Shown piece after piece: positions 1 to 8,658 of a DNA stretch of 64,000 nucleotides. The notes below the pieces were generated by a model. That model saw only the letters and a list, made by a program, of their open reading frames with translations. It was not told the DNA's origin and made no database searches. The position numbers were made by a program, and so were the translations under genes. Source of the stretch: an uncultured Lachnospiraceae bacterium (GTDB lineage Bacteria > Bacillota > Clostridia > Lachnospirales > Lachnospiraceae). The stretch lies in contig CAJUKV010000006.1 of assembly GCA_910587305.1 (NCBI GenBank), positions 48,014 through 112,013 on the forward strand, given 5' to 3'. Position 1 is the stretch's first letter; every line of letters begins with the position of its first letter.

Positions 1-726
1 TTAGTCCAGCAGATTGGCAGTGAGTTTTTTCATGTGAAGATTCCTTTTACGGCGGTAAACCTGCTGCTAAATGCGGTTCCTGTTTTTATCAGCTTTAAAT
101 TTATCGGAAAGAAGTTTACAGGGTATTCCTGCCTGATGATTGTATTGTCCGGCATACTTACGGATATTCTTCCCGGATATGCGGTAACCCAGGATATTTT
201 GCTGGTGTGTGTATTTGGCGGTATTATCAATGCCTTTGCAATCAGCCTTTGCCTTTTCGCCCACGCTACCAGCGGAGGAACAGATTTTATTGCCATTTTC
301 TTTTCGGAAAAGTATGGAATAGACACCTGGAACTATATTTTTGGGGGGAATGTACTGATTCTCTTAATCGCGGGCGCTTTGTTTGGCTGGACGGAAGCCC
401 TTTATTCCATTATATTTCAGTTTACATCCACCCAGGTGCTGCATCAGATTTACAGGCATTATCAGAAGGAAACACTGTTTATCATTACCGAAAAGCCGGA
501 TGAGGTGTATGAAGAAATTAAAAATATAACCAACCATGACGCAACGTTGTTTAAGGGAGTGGGATGCTACCGGAAGCAGGAGTGCAATATGCTTTACTCG
601 GTGGTGGGCAGCGACGAAATTCGCAAGGTGGTGTCCAAAATTCGGGAAGTGGATGACCATGCTTTTGTTAATACCATGAAAACAGAGCAGATTACGGGGA
701 GATTTTACAAAAGACCTAACGATTGA
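1..726 (+). CDS. YitT family membrane protein (5' end cut by window)
   Basis: Integral membrane protein of the YitT family (DUF161 plus C-terminal DUF2179); function not established. The frame is open to base 1 with no stop, and a GTG at 34 lies inside the family's usual N-terminal region, so the true start is probably outside the window. Visible: hydrophobic helices (AVNLLLNAVPVFISF; a Gly-rich segment FGGIINAFAIS; the conserved-looking SGGTDFIA), then a soluble C-terminal half after about residue 150 that resembles DUF2179 (ITEKPDEVYEEI, ending TGRFYKRPND). The family is normally about 280 residues; 241 codons are visible. No clear terminator follows; a promoter for the next gene starts 26 bases later. 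Confidence 0.85.
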   Translation, partial: LVQQIGSEFFHVKIPFTAVNLLLNAVPVFISFKFIGKKFTGYSCLMIVLSGILTDILPGYAVTQDILLVCVFGGIINAFAISLCLFAHATSGGTDFIAIFFSEKYGIDTWNYIFGGNVLILLIAGALFGWTEALYSIIFQFTSTQVLHQIYRHYQKETLFIITEKPDEVYEEIKNITNHDATLFKGVGCYRKQECNMLYSVVGSDEIRKVVSKIREVDDHAFVNTMKTEQITGRFYKRPND

Positions 727-751
727 TGATAAATTACGCGATGAATGACAG

Positions 752-780
752 TTGAATTGGCGTATCATGTTCCTTATAAT
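752..780 (+). promoter_or_regulatory. Sigma-A type promoter for the Spo0A-like gene
   Basis: TTGAAT at 752-757 and TATAAT at 775-780 with a 17-base spacer. It is 36 bases upstream of the start at 817, and it lies outside the preceding coding sequence. Close to the housekeeping consensus (5/6 and 6/6). Confidence 0.65.
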
Positions 781-816
781 AAATTCATAGCAATATTTGT
801 GAAAAATGGAGGGAAT

Positions 817-1335
817 ATGATGGAACAGTTGAATTTGTCAACAATTGAAGATACAGAAAAGGTATATCAGATTTTAGGGGAGCTGATACATATGGACAGG
901 GAATTTCAGATTATGATAACAGTCCCTTCCGGCAGCAAGCTTGACTTAGATGAAGAAAACACGGTAAAAGTGGACAAGAAGCCCGGCCGTAATCTGGAAA
1001 AGGACGTCACGGATATGATTCATGAGATTGGCGTCCCCGCCCACATTAAAGGGTATCAATATCTGAGGGAGGCAATCATGATGTCCGTGGAGAATCCGGA
1101 TATGCTGGGGTCTATTACCAAAGTTTTGTATCCTACTATCGCCAGAAAAAATCAGACTACCGCAAGCCGTGTGGAGCGCGCCATTCGTCACGCAATTGAG
1201 GTGGCCTGGAACAGGGGAAGGATGGAAACTTTAGACGCTATGTTTGGATACACCATTAATACGGGGAAGGGTAAGCCCACCAATTCGGAATTTATTGCCT
1301 TGATTGCGGACAAAATAAGATTGCAATACAGCTAA
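817..1335 (+). CDS. Spo0A C-terminal domain protein lacking a receiver domain
   Basis: DNA-binding protein built almost only of the Spo0A C-terminal helix-turn-helix domain. Residues about 60-172 carry Spo0A signatures: [23 protein letters not shown], and the recognition/sigma-contact stretch [17 protein letters not shown]. Residues 1-60 are a short unknown N-terminal part ([16 protein letters not shown]) with no phosphorylatable Asp receiver fold. Start chosen at 817 because a GGAGGG lies 3-8 bases before it; a second ATG is at 820. It has its own sigma-A promoter and a terminator at 1444. Length 172 versus about 260 for true Spo0A, so this is probably a paralogue, perhaps competing for 0A boxes (inference). 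Confidence 0.85.
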   Translation: MMEQLNLSTIEDTEKVYQILGELIHMDREFQIMITVPSGSKLDLDEENTVKVDKKPGRNLEKDVTDMIHEIGVPAHIKGYQYLREAIMMSVENPDMLGSITKVLYPTIARKNQTTASRVERAIRHAIEVAWNRGRMETLDAMFGYTINTGKGKPTNSEFIALIADKIRLQYS

Positions 1336-1443
1336 ATTTCCATTTGCCGCGTTATCTTTAGTCGACGTAGCCGCCGTAGTACTTTTTCTTTTGCCTTGCA
1401 CGTGAAAATTAGTCCTGCGTGAAATATTCATAGGACGGATTCA

Positions 1444-1477
1444 AAATAAGCTGGTCATCAGGCCGGCTTATTTCTTT
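1444..1477 (+). terminator. Rho-independent terminator after the Spo0A-like gene
   Basis: Stem AAATAAGCTGG (1444-1454) pairs with CCGGCTTATTT (1463-1473) around an 8-base loop, with one G-T pair, followed by CTTT. Position 110 bases after the stop codon fits the end of that transcript. Confidence 0.6.
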
Positions 1478-1695
1478 ACAAAAAGGTTTAGGCGTTAAAC
1501 TTAATGTCATTTGCCACGAATAGTAACACCGTGGCGGCGTTTATACGGAAAAGGATTCATATGGCTTTGCGTTAAAGATATATTTGTGGTATACTTAGGA
1601 AAAATAAAAGGGGTGGCTTATCCGCACTGCGGAAATAGCATTTCGCAGGCGTATTCTGTCCCGATTTGCAGGTAAAGCGGAAATGGAGGACTATT
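1478..1695 (+). promoter_or_regulatory. Leader region of the SDR gene with candidate promoter
   Basis: Gene-less stretch (1336-1695 in total). It contains a small hairpin GCCACG/CGTGGC around 1512-1534, whose loop holds GAATAGTAAC, resembling one end of the mobile-element family described at 2493. A candidate promoter is TTGCGT at 1567-1572 with TATACT at 1590-1595 (17-base spacer). The SDR ribosome binding site TGGAGGA is at 1684-1690. I see no ORF worth calling here. Confidence 0.4.
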
Positions 1696-2442
1696 ATGTT
1701 ATTAGAAGGAAAAGTTGCAGTGGTTACAGGCGGAACCAGAGGAATTGGATTTGAGATTGTACGTAAGTATCTTTCAAACGGCGCAAAGGTGGTATTATTT
1801 GGCTCCAGACAGGAGACGGTGGATAAGGCACTGGAAAAATTAAATGCGGAAAATCCGGCATGGGAATTTGACGGAATGTGCCCGAAGCTGACCGACGCCG
1901 CACAGGTGGAAAAAGCGATCCTGGCGGTGAAGGAGAAATACGGGAGAATTGACATTCTGGTGAACAATGCGGGAATTTCCCAGAGCACTCCTCTTTATAA
2001 TTACACAGCCGAAGAATTCGATAAATGCATTGATTTGAATGTGTGCGCATTGTTTTATGCAATTCTGCCTACGGCAAAAATTATGAAAGAGCAGGGAGGA
2101 GGCTGTATTTTAAACACCAGCTCTATGGTAAGCATTTCCGGACAGCCTGCCGGAGTTGGCTATCCTACCAGTAAGTTTGCAGTTAATGGCATGACCATTT
2201 CTCTTGCAAGAGAGCTGGCAAAGGATCACATTCGTGTGAACGCGGTGGCTCCCGGCGTAACCAAAACGGACATGGTGGCGTCCCTTCCGGCTGATGTGGT
2301 GGCAAGAATTTCCGCGCAGATACCTCTTGGCAGACCGGGAGAGGCTGAGGAAGTTGCAAATGCATTCCTTTATCTTGCCAGCGATATGGCCTCCTATGTG
2401 ACAGGTGAAATTTTGTCGGTGGACGGAGCCAGCCGTGCATAA
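1696..2442 (+). CDS. SDR family NAD(P)-dependent oxidoreductase (FabG-like)
   Basis: Short-chain dehydrogenase of 248 residues. Seen: Rossmann motif TGGTRGIG near residue 12, NNAG (ILVNNAGIS) near residue 88, the catalytic Ser in NTSSMVS and the YPTSK active-site Tyr/Lys pair, then NAVAPGVTKTDM and the C-terminal ITGEILSVDGA-type ending (here VTGEILSVDGASRA). The substrate is not predictable: 3-oxoacyl-ACP, sugar and alcohol dehydrogenases share this architecture. Start at 1696 rather than upstream because TGGAGGA precedes it by 5 bases. Monocistronic as far as visible; a mobile element has inserted 50 bases downstream. Confidence 0.88.
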   Translation: MLLEGKVAVVTGGTRGIGFEIVRKYLSNGAKVVLFGSRQETVDKALEKLNAENPAWEFDGMCPKLTDAAQVEKAILAVKEKYGRIDILVNNAGISQSTPLYNYTAEEFDKCIDLNVCALFYAILPTAKIMKEQGGGCILNTSSMVSISGQPAGVGYPTSKFAVNGMTISLARELAKDHIRVNAVAPGVTKTDMVASLPADVVARISAQIPLGRPGEAEEVANAFLYLASDMASYVTGEILSVDGASRA

Positions 2443-2492
2443 CGGAGCACGGAAATCAGCCGTGAAAAGTAATATTAAATAAATGATTGTAT

Positions 2493-2636
2493 GTAACTAT
2501 TCAGCCAGGTCTGCGCATTTACTGCGCAGACCGTGAGAAAGCGTATATTATGCCAAGAGTGAATCCGGCCCTTCGTCGAAGACGAACTTCCAATGGCCGG
2601 ATTCAGTAACTATGAAGCCGAAGGCTGAATAGTTAC
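2493..2636. mobile_element. MITE copy 1: 144-bp element with 14-bp TIRs and 8-bp target duplication
   Basis: The left end GTAACTATTCAGCC (2493-2506) is the exact inverted copy of the right end GGCTGAATAGTTAC (2623-2636). GATTGTAT stands directly outside both ends (2485-2492 and 2637-2644), a perfect 8-bp target site duplication. Inside are two strong hairpins: GGTCTGCGC/GCGCAGACC and GAATCCGGCC/GGCCGGATTC. There is no ORF, so it is non-autonomous. Ends beginning GTAA with 8-bp duplications are typical of the IS66 family; that link is inference. A related copy in inverse orientation is at 48750-48887. Confidence 0.85.
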
Positions 2637-2666
2637 GATTGTATGGCAGAATATTACAAATTTTTC

Positions 2667-2695
2667 TTTTAATAGGCGAATGATTGTTGTATAAT
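2667..2695 (+). promoter_or_regulatory. Candidate promoter of glgA
   Basis: TATAAT at 2690-2695 is a perfect -10 box; the -35 position (TTTTAA at 2667-2672) is poor at 3/6. It begins 31 bases beyond the mobile element, so the element was inserted just upstream of this promoter. Confidence 0.4.
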
Positions 2696-2727
2696 AATAT
2701 GAAATAATAGTTAGTGGAGGGTTCGTA

Positions 2728-4173
2728 ATGAAAAATATATTATTTGTCGCATCAGAGGGTGTTCCGTTTATTAAGACGGGCGGTCTTGCCGATGTAGTGG
2801 GTTCGCTGCCAAAATGCATTGATAAGCAGTATTTTGATGTGAGGGTGATTCTTCCTAAATATACCTGTATGTCGCAGGAAATGAAGGATAAGCTGAGCTA
2901 TGTCACACATTTTTATATGGATTTCCATTGGAAAAACGAATATGTGGGTATCCTGTATGCGGAAGTGGAAGGCGTGAAGTACTATTTCATCGACAATGAA
3001 ATGTTTTTTAACGGTTTTAAGCCTTACAGCGACAATGCTCTGTTTGAAATTGAAAAATTTGCATTCTTTTCTAAAGCGGCGCTGTCTATTTTACCGGTCA
3101 TTGATTTCAGGCCTGATTTGATCCACTGCCACGATTGGCAGACCGGTCTTATTCCGGTGTATTTAAAAGAGCGGTTCCAGGGAAGCGATTTTTATCGTGG
3201 AATCAAGACCGTTATGACAATCCACAATTTGAAATTCCAGGGTAAATGGAGTATCAAAGAGGTGCAGGATATTACAGGGCTTCCTTCTTATTATTTCACG
3301 CCCGATAAACTGGAGCTGTTTAAGGATGCGAACCTGTTAAAGGGCGGCCTTGTGTACGCGGACGCAATCACCACGGTAAGCGACACTTACGCAGAGGAAA
3401 TTAAGACGGAGTTTTACGGGGAGCAGTTGGACGGCCTTATGCGTGCAAGAAGCAATTCCTTAAGGGGTATTGTAAACGGCATCGACTATGAGGATTTTAA
3501 TCCCGAGACGGACAATTATATTGAATACAAATATAATGCGGTAAACTTCCGGAAGGAAAAGATCAAAAATAAACGCGCCCTGCAGGCGGAGCTTGGACTT
3601 GCGCAGGACGATAAGATGATGATGATAGGTATCGTGTCAAGATTAACCGATCAAAAGGGCTTTGACCTGATTGCCTATGTAATGGATGAGTTGTGTCAGG
3701 ATGCGGTTCAGCTTGTTGTATTAGGTACAGGGGAAGAACGCTACGAAAATATGTTCCGGCATTTTGATTGGAAGTATAATGATAAGATATCTGCGAATAT
3801 ATATTATTCAGATGCATTATCCCATAAGATTTATGCGGCCAGTGACGCTTTCCTGATGCCTTCTTTGTTTGAGCCCTGCGGTTTAAGTCAGCTTATGAGC
3901 CTTCGTTATGGCACTGTTCCCATTGTAAGGGAAACGGGCGGACTTAAGGATACGGTGCAGCCTTACAATGAATACGAGGGTACGGGAACAGGCTTCTCCT
4001 TTACCAATTATAATGCTCATGAGATGCTTAGCACCATTCGCTATGCGGAGCATGTTTATTACGATAAGAAACGTGAGTGGAATAAGATGGTGGACCGTGG
4101 CATGGCAGTTGATTTTTCATGGAATGTTTCAGCGGCAAAATATCAGGAGATGTATGATTGGCTGATAGGATAA
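2728..4173 (+). CDS. glgA: Glycogen synthase
   Basis: ADP-glucose:alpha-1,4-glucan glucosyltransferase (GT5), cytoplasmic, extends glycogen. Seen: N-terminal FIKTGGLADVVGSLP with the ADP-glucose-binding Lys at residue 16; HCHDWQTGLIP; TIHNLKFQG; VNGIDYEDFNP; and the C-terminal GT-B donor site SLFEPCGLSQL followed by RETGGL. Length 481 matches bacterial GlgA. GGAGGG precedes the ATG by 7 bases. No glgC, glgD or glgB is adjacent, which is common in Clostridia where glgA is separate. The flippase gene begins 18 bases downstream, so the two are probably co-transcribed. Confidence 0.97.
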   Translation: MKNILFVASEGVPFIKTGGLADVVGSLPKCIDKQYFDVRVILPKYTCMSQEMKDKLSYVTHFYMDFHWKNEYVGILYAEVEGVKYYFIDNEMFFNGFKPYSDNALFEIEKFAFFSKAALSILPVIDFRPDLIHCHDWQTGLIPVYLKERFQGSDFYRGIKTVMTIHNLKFQGKWSIKEVQDITGLPSYYFTPDKLELFKDANLLKGGLVYADAITTVSDTYAEEIKTEFYGEQLDGLMRARSNSLRGIVNGIDYEDFNPETDNYIEYKYNAVNFRKEKIKNKRALQAELGLAQDDKMMMIGIVSRLTDQKGFDLIAYVMDELCQDAVQLVVLGTGEERYENMFRHFDWKYNDKISANIYYSDALSHKIYAASDAFLMPSLFEPCGLSQLMSLRYGTVPIVRETGGLKDTVQPYNEYEGTGTGFSFTNYNAHEMLSTIRYAEHVYYDKKREWNKMVDRGMAVDFSWNVSAAKYQEMYDWLIG

Positions 4174-4191
4174 GATTTTTTGGAGACAAAA

Positions 4192-6057
4192 ATGCCAAAC
4201 AACAAAAAGAAAGACAGCTTTATAATGCAGGCGGGGATTCTGGCTTCGGCCGGAATCATCGTCCGCATTATTGGACTTCTGTATAACACGCCGCTTGTAG
4301 CGATTATCGGAGACGAGGGAAACGGATATTATAACAGCGCTTACTATGCATACAGTATTATTCTGCTGATTTCTTCTTACAGTATTCCATCCGCCGTATC
4401 CAAGGTGATTGCCCAGAGGCTTGCCACAAAGGAATATCGAAATGCGCACAGAATTTTCCGCTGCGCTTTTATTTATGTGCTGGTAGTAGGTAGTATTGCC
4501 AGCTTATTTGTGTTTTTTGGAGCGGGATTTCTGGTGGAGATGGAAAGCGCCATTTTCCCCCTTAAGATACTGGCTCCTACGATTTTTTTCAGCGGCATAC
4601 TGGGAGTTTTGAGAGGATATTTCCAGGCCCATAAAACCATGGTACAGACCTCCGTATCCCAAATCATAGAGCAGCTTGTCAATGCGGGAGCAAGCATCGG
4701 CATGGCGTATGTGTTGGTCCGGATGGTGGCGGATCAGGATGCCACAACTCAAGCATCATACGGCGCCGCAGGCGGAACCATAGGTACCGGGGCGGGCGTA
4801 TTGGCGGGGCTTTTGTTTATGACAGGCGTCTATGCCCTTAACCGAAAGACCATTAAAAAAAGAATAGAACGGGATAAAAACCATGAAGACGAGTCATACA
4901 AAGATATTTTTAAGATGATTCTGCTGGTGGTAACGCCCTTTATTATAAGTACGGGTATTTATAACGTAAATACTTTTCTTGACAACAACATTTATCAGAG
5001 AATTATGATGGAGGTAAGAAATCTGCCGGAGTCCCTTGTGGCGACTGATCTAAGCACGGTGGCTAAGGGGACGAAGATTTCCAATATACCAATTGCCCTG
5101 GCCTCTGCTATGGCAACTGCGCTTATCCCCGGCATTTCCAGCGATTTTGTTAAGGGGCAGCTAAAAGGAGTGCGCAGCAAGGTGGCCAAGTCGGTGAAGG
5201 TGACCATGCTGATTTCCATTCCCTGTGCGGTGGGACTTGGCGTACTCTCTAAGCCTGTTATGATGGTGATTTTTCATCAGCCTGATACTCTTTTCATTTC
5301 ATCCATACTGCTTTCCTGTATGTCGGTGAGCATTATTTTTTATTCTTTGTCTACCCTGACCCAGGCAATTTTGCAGTCCATTGGAAGGATGAAAACACCG
5401 ATTATAAACGCCCTGGTGGCAGTACTCATTCATGCAGGGGTGATGGTGGCAATGATGCTTTTTCTGGAGGAAAAATACAGTCTTTACTACTATGTATTTG
5501 CAACCGTGTTATACGCCTTTATTTTATGTGTTTTCAATCAGATTGCCGTGCACCGTTATCTGAAATACAGCCAGGAGGTAATCAAAACCTTTTTCATACC
5601 AATTTTTGCTTCCGTGATAATGGGAGTTGTAGTATATGGCGTGTACCAGGGGCTTTATTTCCTGTGCAAAATCAATATTTTAGCGCTGTCAGTTGCTATT
5701 ATGGCGGGAGCTATCGTTTACTTTGTGCTGGTGATACACTTTAAGGCTGTGTCCGAGGAGGAGCTGCGCGGCATGCCAAAGGGACACATGATGATCGGCA
5801 TAGCGAAAAAGATTGGCATACTGAAAGAAGATACAAAGAAAAAGAAAAAAGGCTCCGGGAAAAAGAAGGCTTCACCGGCCAAAAAGAAAACGGCGAACAA
5901 ACAGGCCGTAACACAGGAAAAGACGGCGGGAGGCAGAAGGGAGTTTGTAAAGGAATTGGACAGTACGGGTATGGGGAGAAATCAAACAATAAGTGAAAAA
6001 TGGGAGAACGATTACCCGGACATAGATTCTGATGAGGATTACTGGCTGGATGATTGA
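4192..6057 (+). CDS. Polysaccharide/lipid flippase of the SpoVB-MurJ (MVF) superfamily
   Basis: Polytopic membrane protein, 621 residues, with about 14 hydrophobic segments from residue 10 to about 515. N-terminal GILASAGIIVRIIGLLY and GDEGNGYYNSAYYAY are typical of the SpoVB/YtgP group that moves lipid-linked cell-wall or polysaccharide precursors. An unusual cytoplasmic tail follows (about 530-621): a Lys-rich run (KKKKKGSGKKK, SPAKKKTANK) ending in an acidic segment (DYPDIDSDEDYWLDD). Start set at the ATG at 4192 with GGAG 6 bases before it; a TTG at 4180 overlaps that site. Could be SpoVB, MurJ or an exopolysaccharide flippase; sequence alone does not decide. Confidence 0.85.
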   Translation: MPNNKKKDSFIMQAGILASAGIIVRIIGLLYNTPLVAIIGDEGNGYYNSAYYAYSIILLISSYSIPSAVSKVIAQRLATKEYRNAHRIFRCAFIYVLVVGSIASLFVFFGAGFLVEMESAIFPLKILAPTIFFSGILGVLRGYFQAHKTMVQTSVSQIIEQLVNAGASIGMAYVLVRMVADQDATTQASYGAAGGTIGTGAGVLAGLLFMTGVYALNRKTIKKRIERDKNHEDESYKDIFKMILLVVTPFIISTGIYNVNTFLDNNIYQRIMMEVRNLPESLVATDLSTVAKGTKISNIPIALASAMATALIPGISSDFVKGQLKGVRSKVAKSVKVTMLISIPCAVGLGVLSKPVMMVIFHQPDTLFISSILLSCMSVSIIFYSLSTLTQAILQSIGRMKTPIINALVAVLIHAGVMVAMMLFLEEKYSLYYYVFATVLYAFILCVFNQIAVHRYLKYSQEVIKTFFIPIFASVIMGVVVYGVYQGLYFLCKINILALSVAIMAGAIVYFVLVIHFKAVSEEELRGMPKGHMMIGIAKKIGILKEDTKKKKKGSGKKKASPAKKKTANKQAVTQEKTAGGRREFVKELDSTGMGRNQTISEKWENDYPDIDSDEDYWLDD

Positions 6058-6174
6058 CTCCCGGGAGCAATGCGTCAGGCGGTTGTGAAAAGCCATCTAA
6101 CGGCTGCCTTAGATAAATTTCGGAAAAGAAAGAAGAATTGCTATTCATATGGAAAGGTTTGAGGAAGGATTTTC

Positions 6175-6903
6175 ATGGGAAGAATCATAAAGAATGCCGT
6201 ACTTACCATACTAATTTTGACATTAGGAACCAGCACAGCCTTTTTGGCATATCTGCATTTTTTTGCATCGGGCGAGAGAGGTTTTTCGGGAGAATGGGTG
6301 GCAAATCTGGACGTAACGGAGCAGGCTGCGGTTACGGCCCTTGACTGGCTGCAGGATATAGAAGCCGTATCAATCTCACTGGAGGATATGGAGCCCTATA
6401 TGCGGAACCTGATAATTCCGGTCAACCTTTCAATGGAACAGTCGGGGCGTTTAGGGGGGACTTTCCGGTGCGATATCGGGCCGGATAGCTATGACGCCTG
6501 CAGGCAGGCGGCGTATGAAGGATTTGCCACAGGCTTTCGTGCGCTTTTGGGAGAAAGGCTGCACATGGCAGGATATGAAGGGGATACCAGCCAGGAGGGC
6601 GTTGAAGCTCTTGTGGCTGAGAGCCTGGGGATGTCCACCGTTTCTTATTTGATGACGTATGGCCCGGCGCTGATCCCTTCACTGGAAGAATTGCAGGAAA
6701 GGTATGAGGGCAGTGGAACCTATGAGGTGAGGGAAGATATTTTGGTAAGACACTATGATGCCGGAGGGCCCTCCGTCATAAGGGAGGAATATTATATCAG
6801 GAAAGGGGATAGCCTTATCCTGTCAGGAGAAGTGGGAGAGGAATCTTCCGAATCATTTTTTGACCGGTATCCTATATTATATACTTTGAAAAAGAACAAT
6901 TAA
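6175..6903 (+). CDS. Unknown membrane-anchored extracytoplasmic protein
   Basis: I do not recognise a family. The N-terminus has a signal-anchor (IIKNAVLTILILTLGTSTAFLAYL, split by no charged residue until residue 29), then a soluble domain of about 210 residues. It is acidic, with one unusual Cys (FRCDIG) and a predicted beta-rich end (YEVREDILVRHY, IREEYYIRKGDSLIL). Start at 6175 follows GAGGAAGG. It lies between the flippase and the D,D-carboxypeptidase on the same strand, so a cell-envelope role is plausible but unproven. Confidence 0.6.
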   Translation: MGRIIKNAVLTILILTLGTSTAFLAYLHFFASGERGFSGEWVANLDVTEQAAVTALDWLQDIEAVSISLEDMEPYMRNLIIPVNLSMEQSGRLGGTFRCDIGPDSYDACRQAAYEGFATGFRALLGERLHMAGYEGDTSQEGVEALVAESLGMSTVSYLMTYGPALIPSLEELQERYEGSGTYEVREDILVRHYDAGGPSVIREEYYIRKGDSLILSGEVGEESSESFFDRYPILYTLKKNN

Positions 6904-6905
6904 AA

Positions 6906-6992
6906 CTTCACACTTAGAAGAATACCTTGAGAAACAGGCATTCTTCCCACATATTTGTGTCGCGGCAAAGCCGCGACATGGGGGTTGGTATG
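6906..6992 (+). repeat. Leader repeat L1, copy 1 (hairpins plus RBS of dac)
   Basis: About 87 bases from CTTCACACTTAGAAG to the dac start codon. It holds an imperfect hairpin GAATACC/GGCATTC and a perfect stem GTCGCGGC/GCCGCGAC with an AAA loop, followed at once by ATGGGGGTT, which includes the ribosome binding site. The second half matches the leader at 35576-35640 and the first half matches 63938-64000, although the downstream genes are unrelated. Confidence 0.75.
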
Positions 6993-8429
6993 AAAACAGT
7001 TTTACAGAAAATAAGTTCTCTTATGTTGACGGTGTTTTTGATATGTTTTCTGCTGCCTGTCAGGGTATGGGCAAGCTTTGAGATTCCCGGAACCTGTCAG
7101 GTGCAGACGGACAGCGGCGCTGCAGGCACGGTGAAAACTCTGGATTACAGTTATGTCAACAATACATATCTTTCGCTGAGAGATATGGCGATGCTTCTCA
7201 AAGATACGGAGAAATCTTTTTCTTTGGAGGTTACCCAAAGTTTTGTTTCTCTGACCACAGGAGCCATATATTCGCCGGTGGGAATAGAAAATACTCCCTG
7301 GGAAAGTGATGAAAATCCGGATATTCCTCTGCGACGAAACGATTTTCAGGTGGACGGACAAAAGGCGGTTTACCATACGCTGATTGCAAGGCTTCCCTCA
7401 GGAGGGTATGACTGCTTTATGATGACAACGGACCTGGCAATGCTGCTGGATGTAAGCATCGTTTTTTCCGAAGAAGATATTCTTAAAGTTAATACAGGGG
7501 AACCTTTTTATGCTTCGCCTGCCGATTTGGAACAGGCCGGTTATTTTTATGGCGTCAACGGTGTGCTGGTTGGGGATGCTACTACAGGGGAGATATTTTT
7601 CAGGTATCAGTCGGATGAGCCATTTCCCATCGCCAGCACTTCCAAACTTATGACCTGCCTTCTGACGATGGATGCCATATCGGCCGGTCAGATTACGCCT
7701 TCCCAGTCTGTCACCATCTCTGAGGCAGTGGAAGGACTGGCAGTCTCAGGAGATGGGGTGATTCCTTTAAAAGCAGGAGAACAGATTACCGTTCAGGAGC
7801 TTTTAATCGGCCTGCTTCTGCCATCCAGCAACGAATGTGCGCTATGCCTGGCGGAAACAATTGCCGGTTCGGAGGATAATTTTGTTCAAAGAATGAATGA
7901 GAAGGCGCAGGAGCTGGGACTTTCCCAGGCAGTCTTTTATAACAGTCATGGCCTGCCTTCCTTTACGGAAGATTCCATTTCTTCAAAGCGGCAGAACCGT
8001 ATGAGCGCAGAGGATATGTTTCGGCTTTCCTCTTACCTTTTAAAGGTTTACCCTCAGATTACGGAGATCACTTCGATGAAGGAAGCCACCCTGGAATCTT
8101 CGGATTTTAAGGTGCAAAATGGGAATCCGCTTCTTTATAATATGTCCCAGGTTACAGGCTTAAAAACAGGAACCACCAATAAAGCCGGTGCCTGTCTGGT
8201 CACCTCCCTTACCGTGGAGGATGAAGGGCAGGAGCATGATTTGGTTGTGGTGGTTTTAGGGAGCGAGGATTCCATGGAGCGGGGAAGGGTATCAGGACTG
8301 CTGGCCAGATATGCGCTTACGGCTTTCTATGATGGGATGGAGGATGATGCAGGGGGGCATTTAAAAAATCTTCCCGTACATGCGGAAGCAGTAGTGGATT
8401 GTATCATCAAAGACGCCATAAAGCAATAG
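6990..8429 (+). CDS. D-alanyl-D-alanine carboxypeptidase (peptidase S11, DacA-like)
   Basis: Low-molecular-weight penicillin-binding protein that trims the terminal D-Ala of peptidoglycan stem peptides outside the membrane. Seen: signal peptide in residues 1-29 (LMLTVFLICFLLPVRVWA), an N-terminal domain resembling copper-amine-oxidase-N type (YVNNTYLSLRDMAMLL), then S11 motifs: SxxK as STSK (Ser216, Lys219), SxN as SSN (PSSNECALCL) and KTG (GLKTGTTNKAG). Start at 6990 follows GGGGG; TTG 6927 and ATG 6978 are in frame but lie in the leader repeat. 479 residues, no obvious C-terminal amphipathic anchor. Sporulation or vegetative role is undecided. Confidence 0.92.
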   Translation: MKTVLQKISSLMLTVFLICFLLPVRVWASFEIPGTCQVQTDSGAAGTVKTLDYSYVNNTYLSLRDMAMLLKDTEKSFSLEVTQSFVSLTTGAIYSPVGIENTPWESDENPDIPLRRNDFQVDGQKAVYHTLIARLPSGGYDCFMMTTDLAMLLDVSIVFSEEDILKVNTGEPFYASPADLEQAGYFYGVNGVLVGDATTGEIFFRYQSDEPFPIASTSKLMTCLLTMDAISAGQITPSQSVTISEAVEGLAVSGDGVIPLKAGEQITVQELLIGLLLPSSNECALCLAETIAGSEDNFVQRMNEKAQELGLSQAVFYNSHGLPSFTEDSISSKRQNRMSAEDMFRLSSYLLKVYPQITEITSMKEATLESSDFKVQNGNPLLYNMSQVTGLKTGTTNKAGACLVTSLTVEDEGQEHDLVVVVLGSEDSMERGRVSGLLARYALTAFYDGMEDDAGGHLKNLPVHAEAVVDCIIKDAIKQ

Positions 8430-8444
8430 GACAGGAAGGGCTAA

Positions 8445-8612
8445 ATTCTACTGCTTAAGAACTTCCGCCATAGCGTGTACGGGCGCGATATTGGGAGGGA
8501 GTACCGGCCTGATTTGCTGTTTTCTGATGATGAATTTCTGAATAGAGTCAAACGACATCCTATGGCGCTTTGGAAATGTGGCGGCAGAGAAAAAAGTGGT
8601 TCAAAGAATTAA
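8445..8612 (+). pseudogene. Possible remnant of a protein-coding gene
   Basis: A 55-codon open stretch between stops, without a start codon or ribosome binding site, reading through DIGREYRPDLLF and RVKRHPMALWKC to a stop at 8610. The composition and the phrase RHPMALWK look like a real protein C-terminus rather than random intergenic DNA, but I cannot name the family. It sits in the 229-base gap between dac and the convergent araC-type gene. Probably the tail of a deleted gene. Confidence 0.3.
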
Positions 8613-8658
8613 AAATACATAAAACCAAATGCGTTTCCTTTGAGTAGTGTTCCATCTG

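Noticed and set aside
1336..1443. Possible small RNA between the Spo0A-like gene and its terminator
   Set aside because: Only a weak GTCCT/AGGAC hairpin and no promoter; best seen as the 3' untranslated region.
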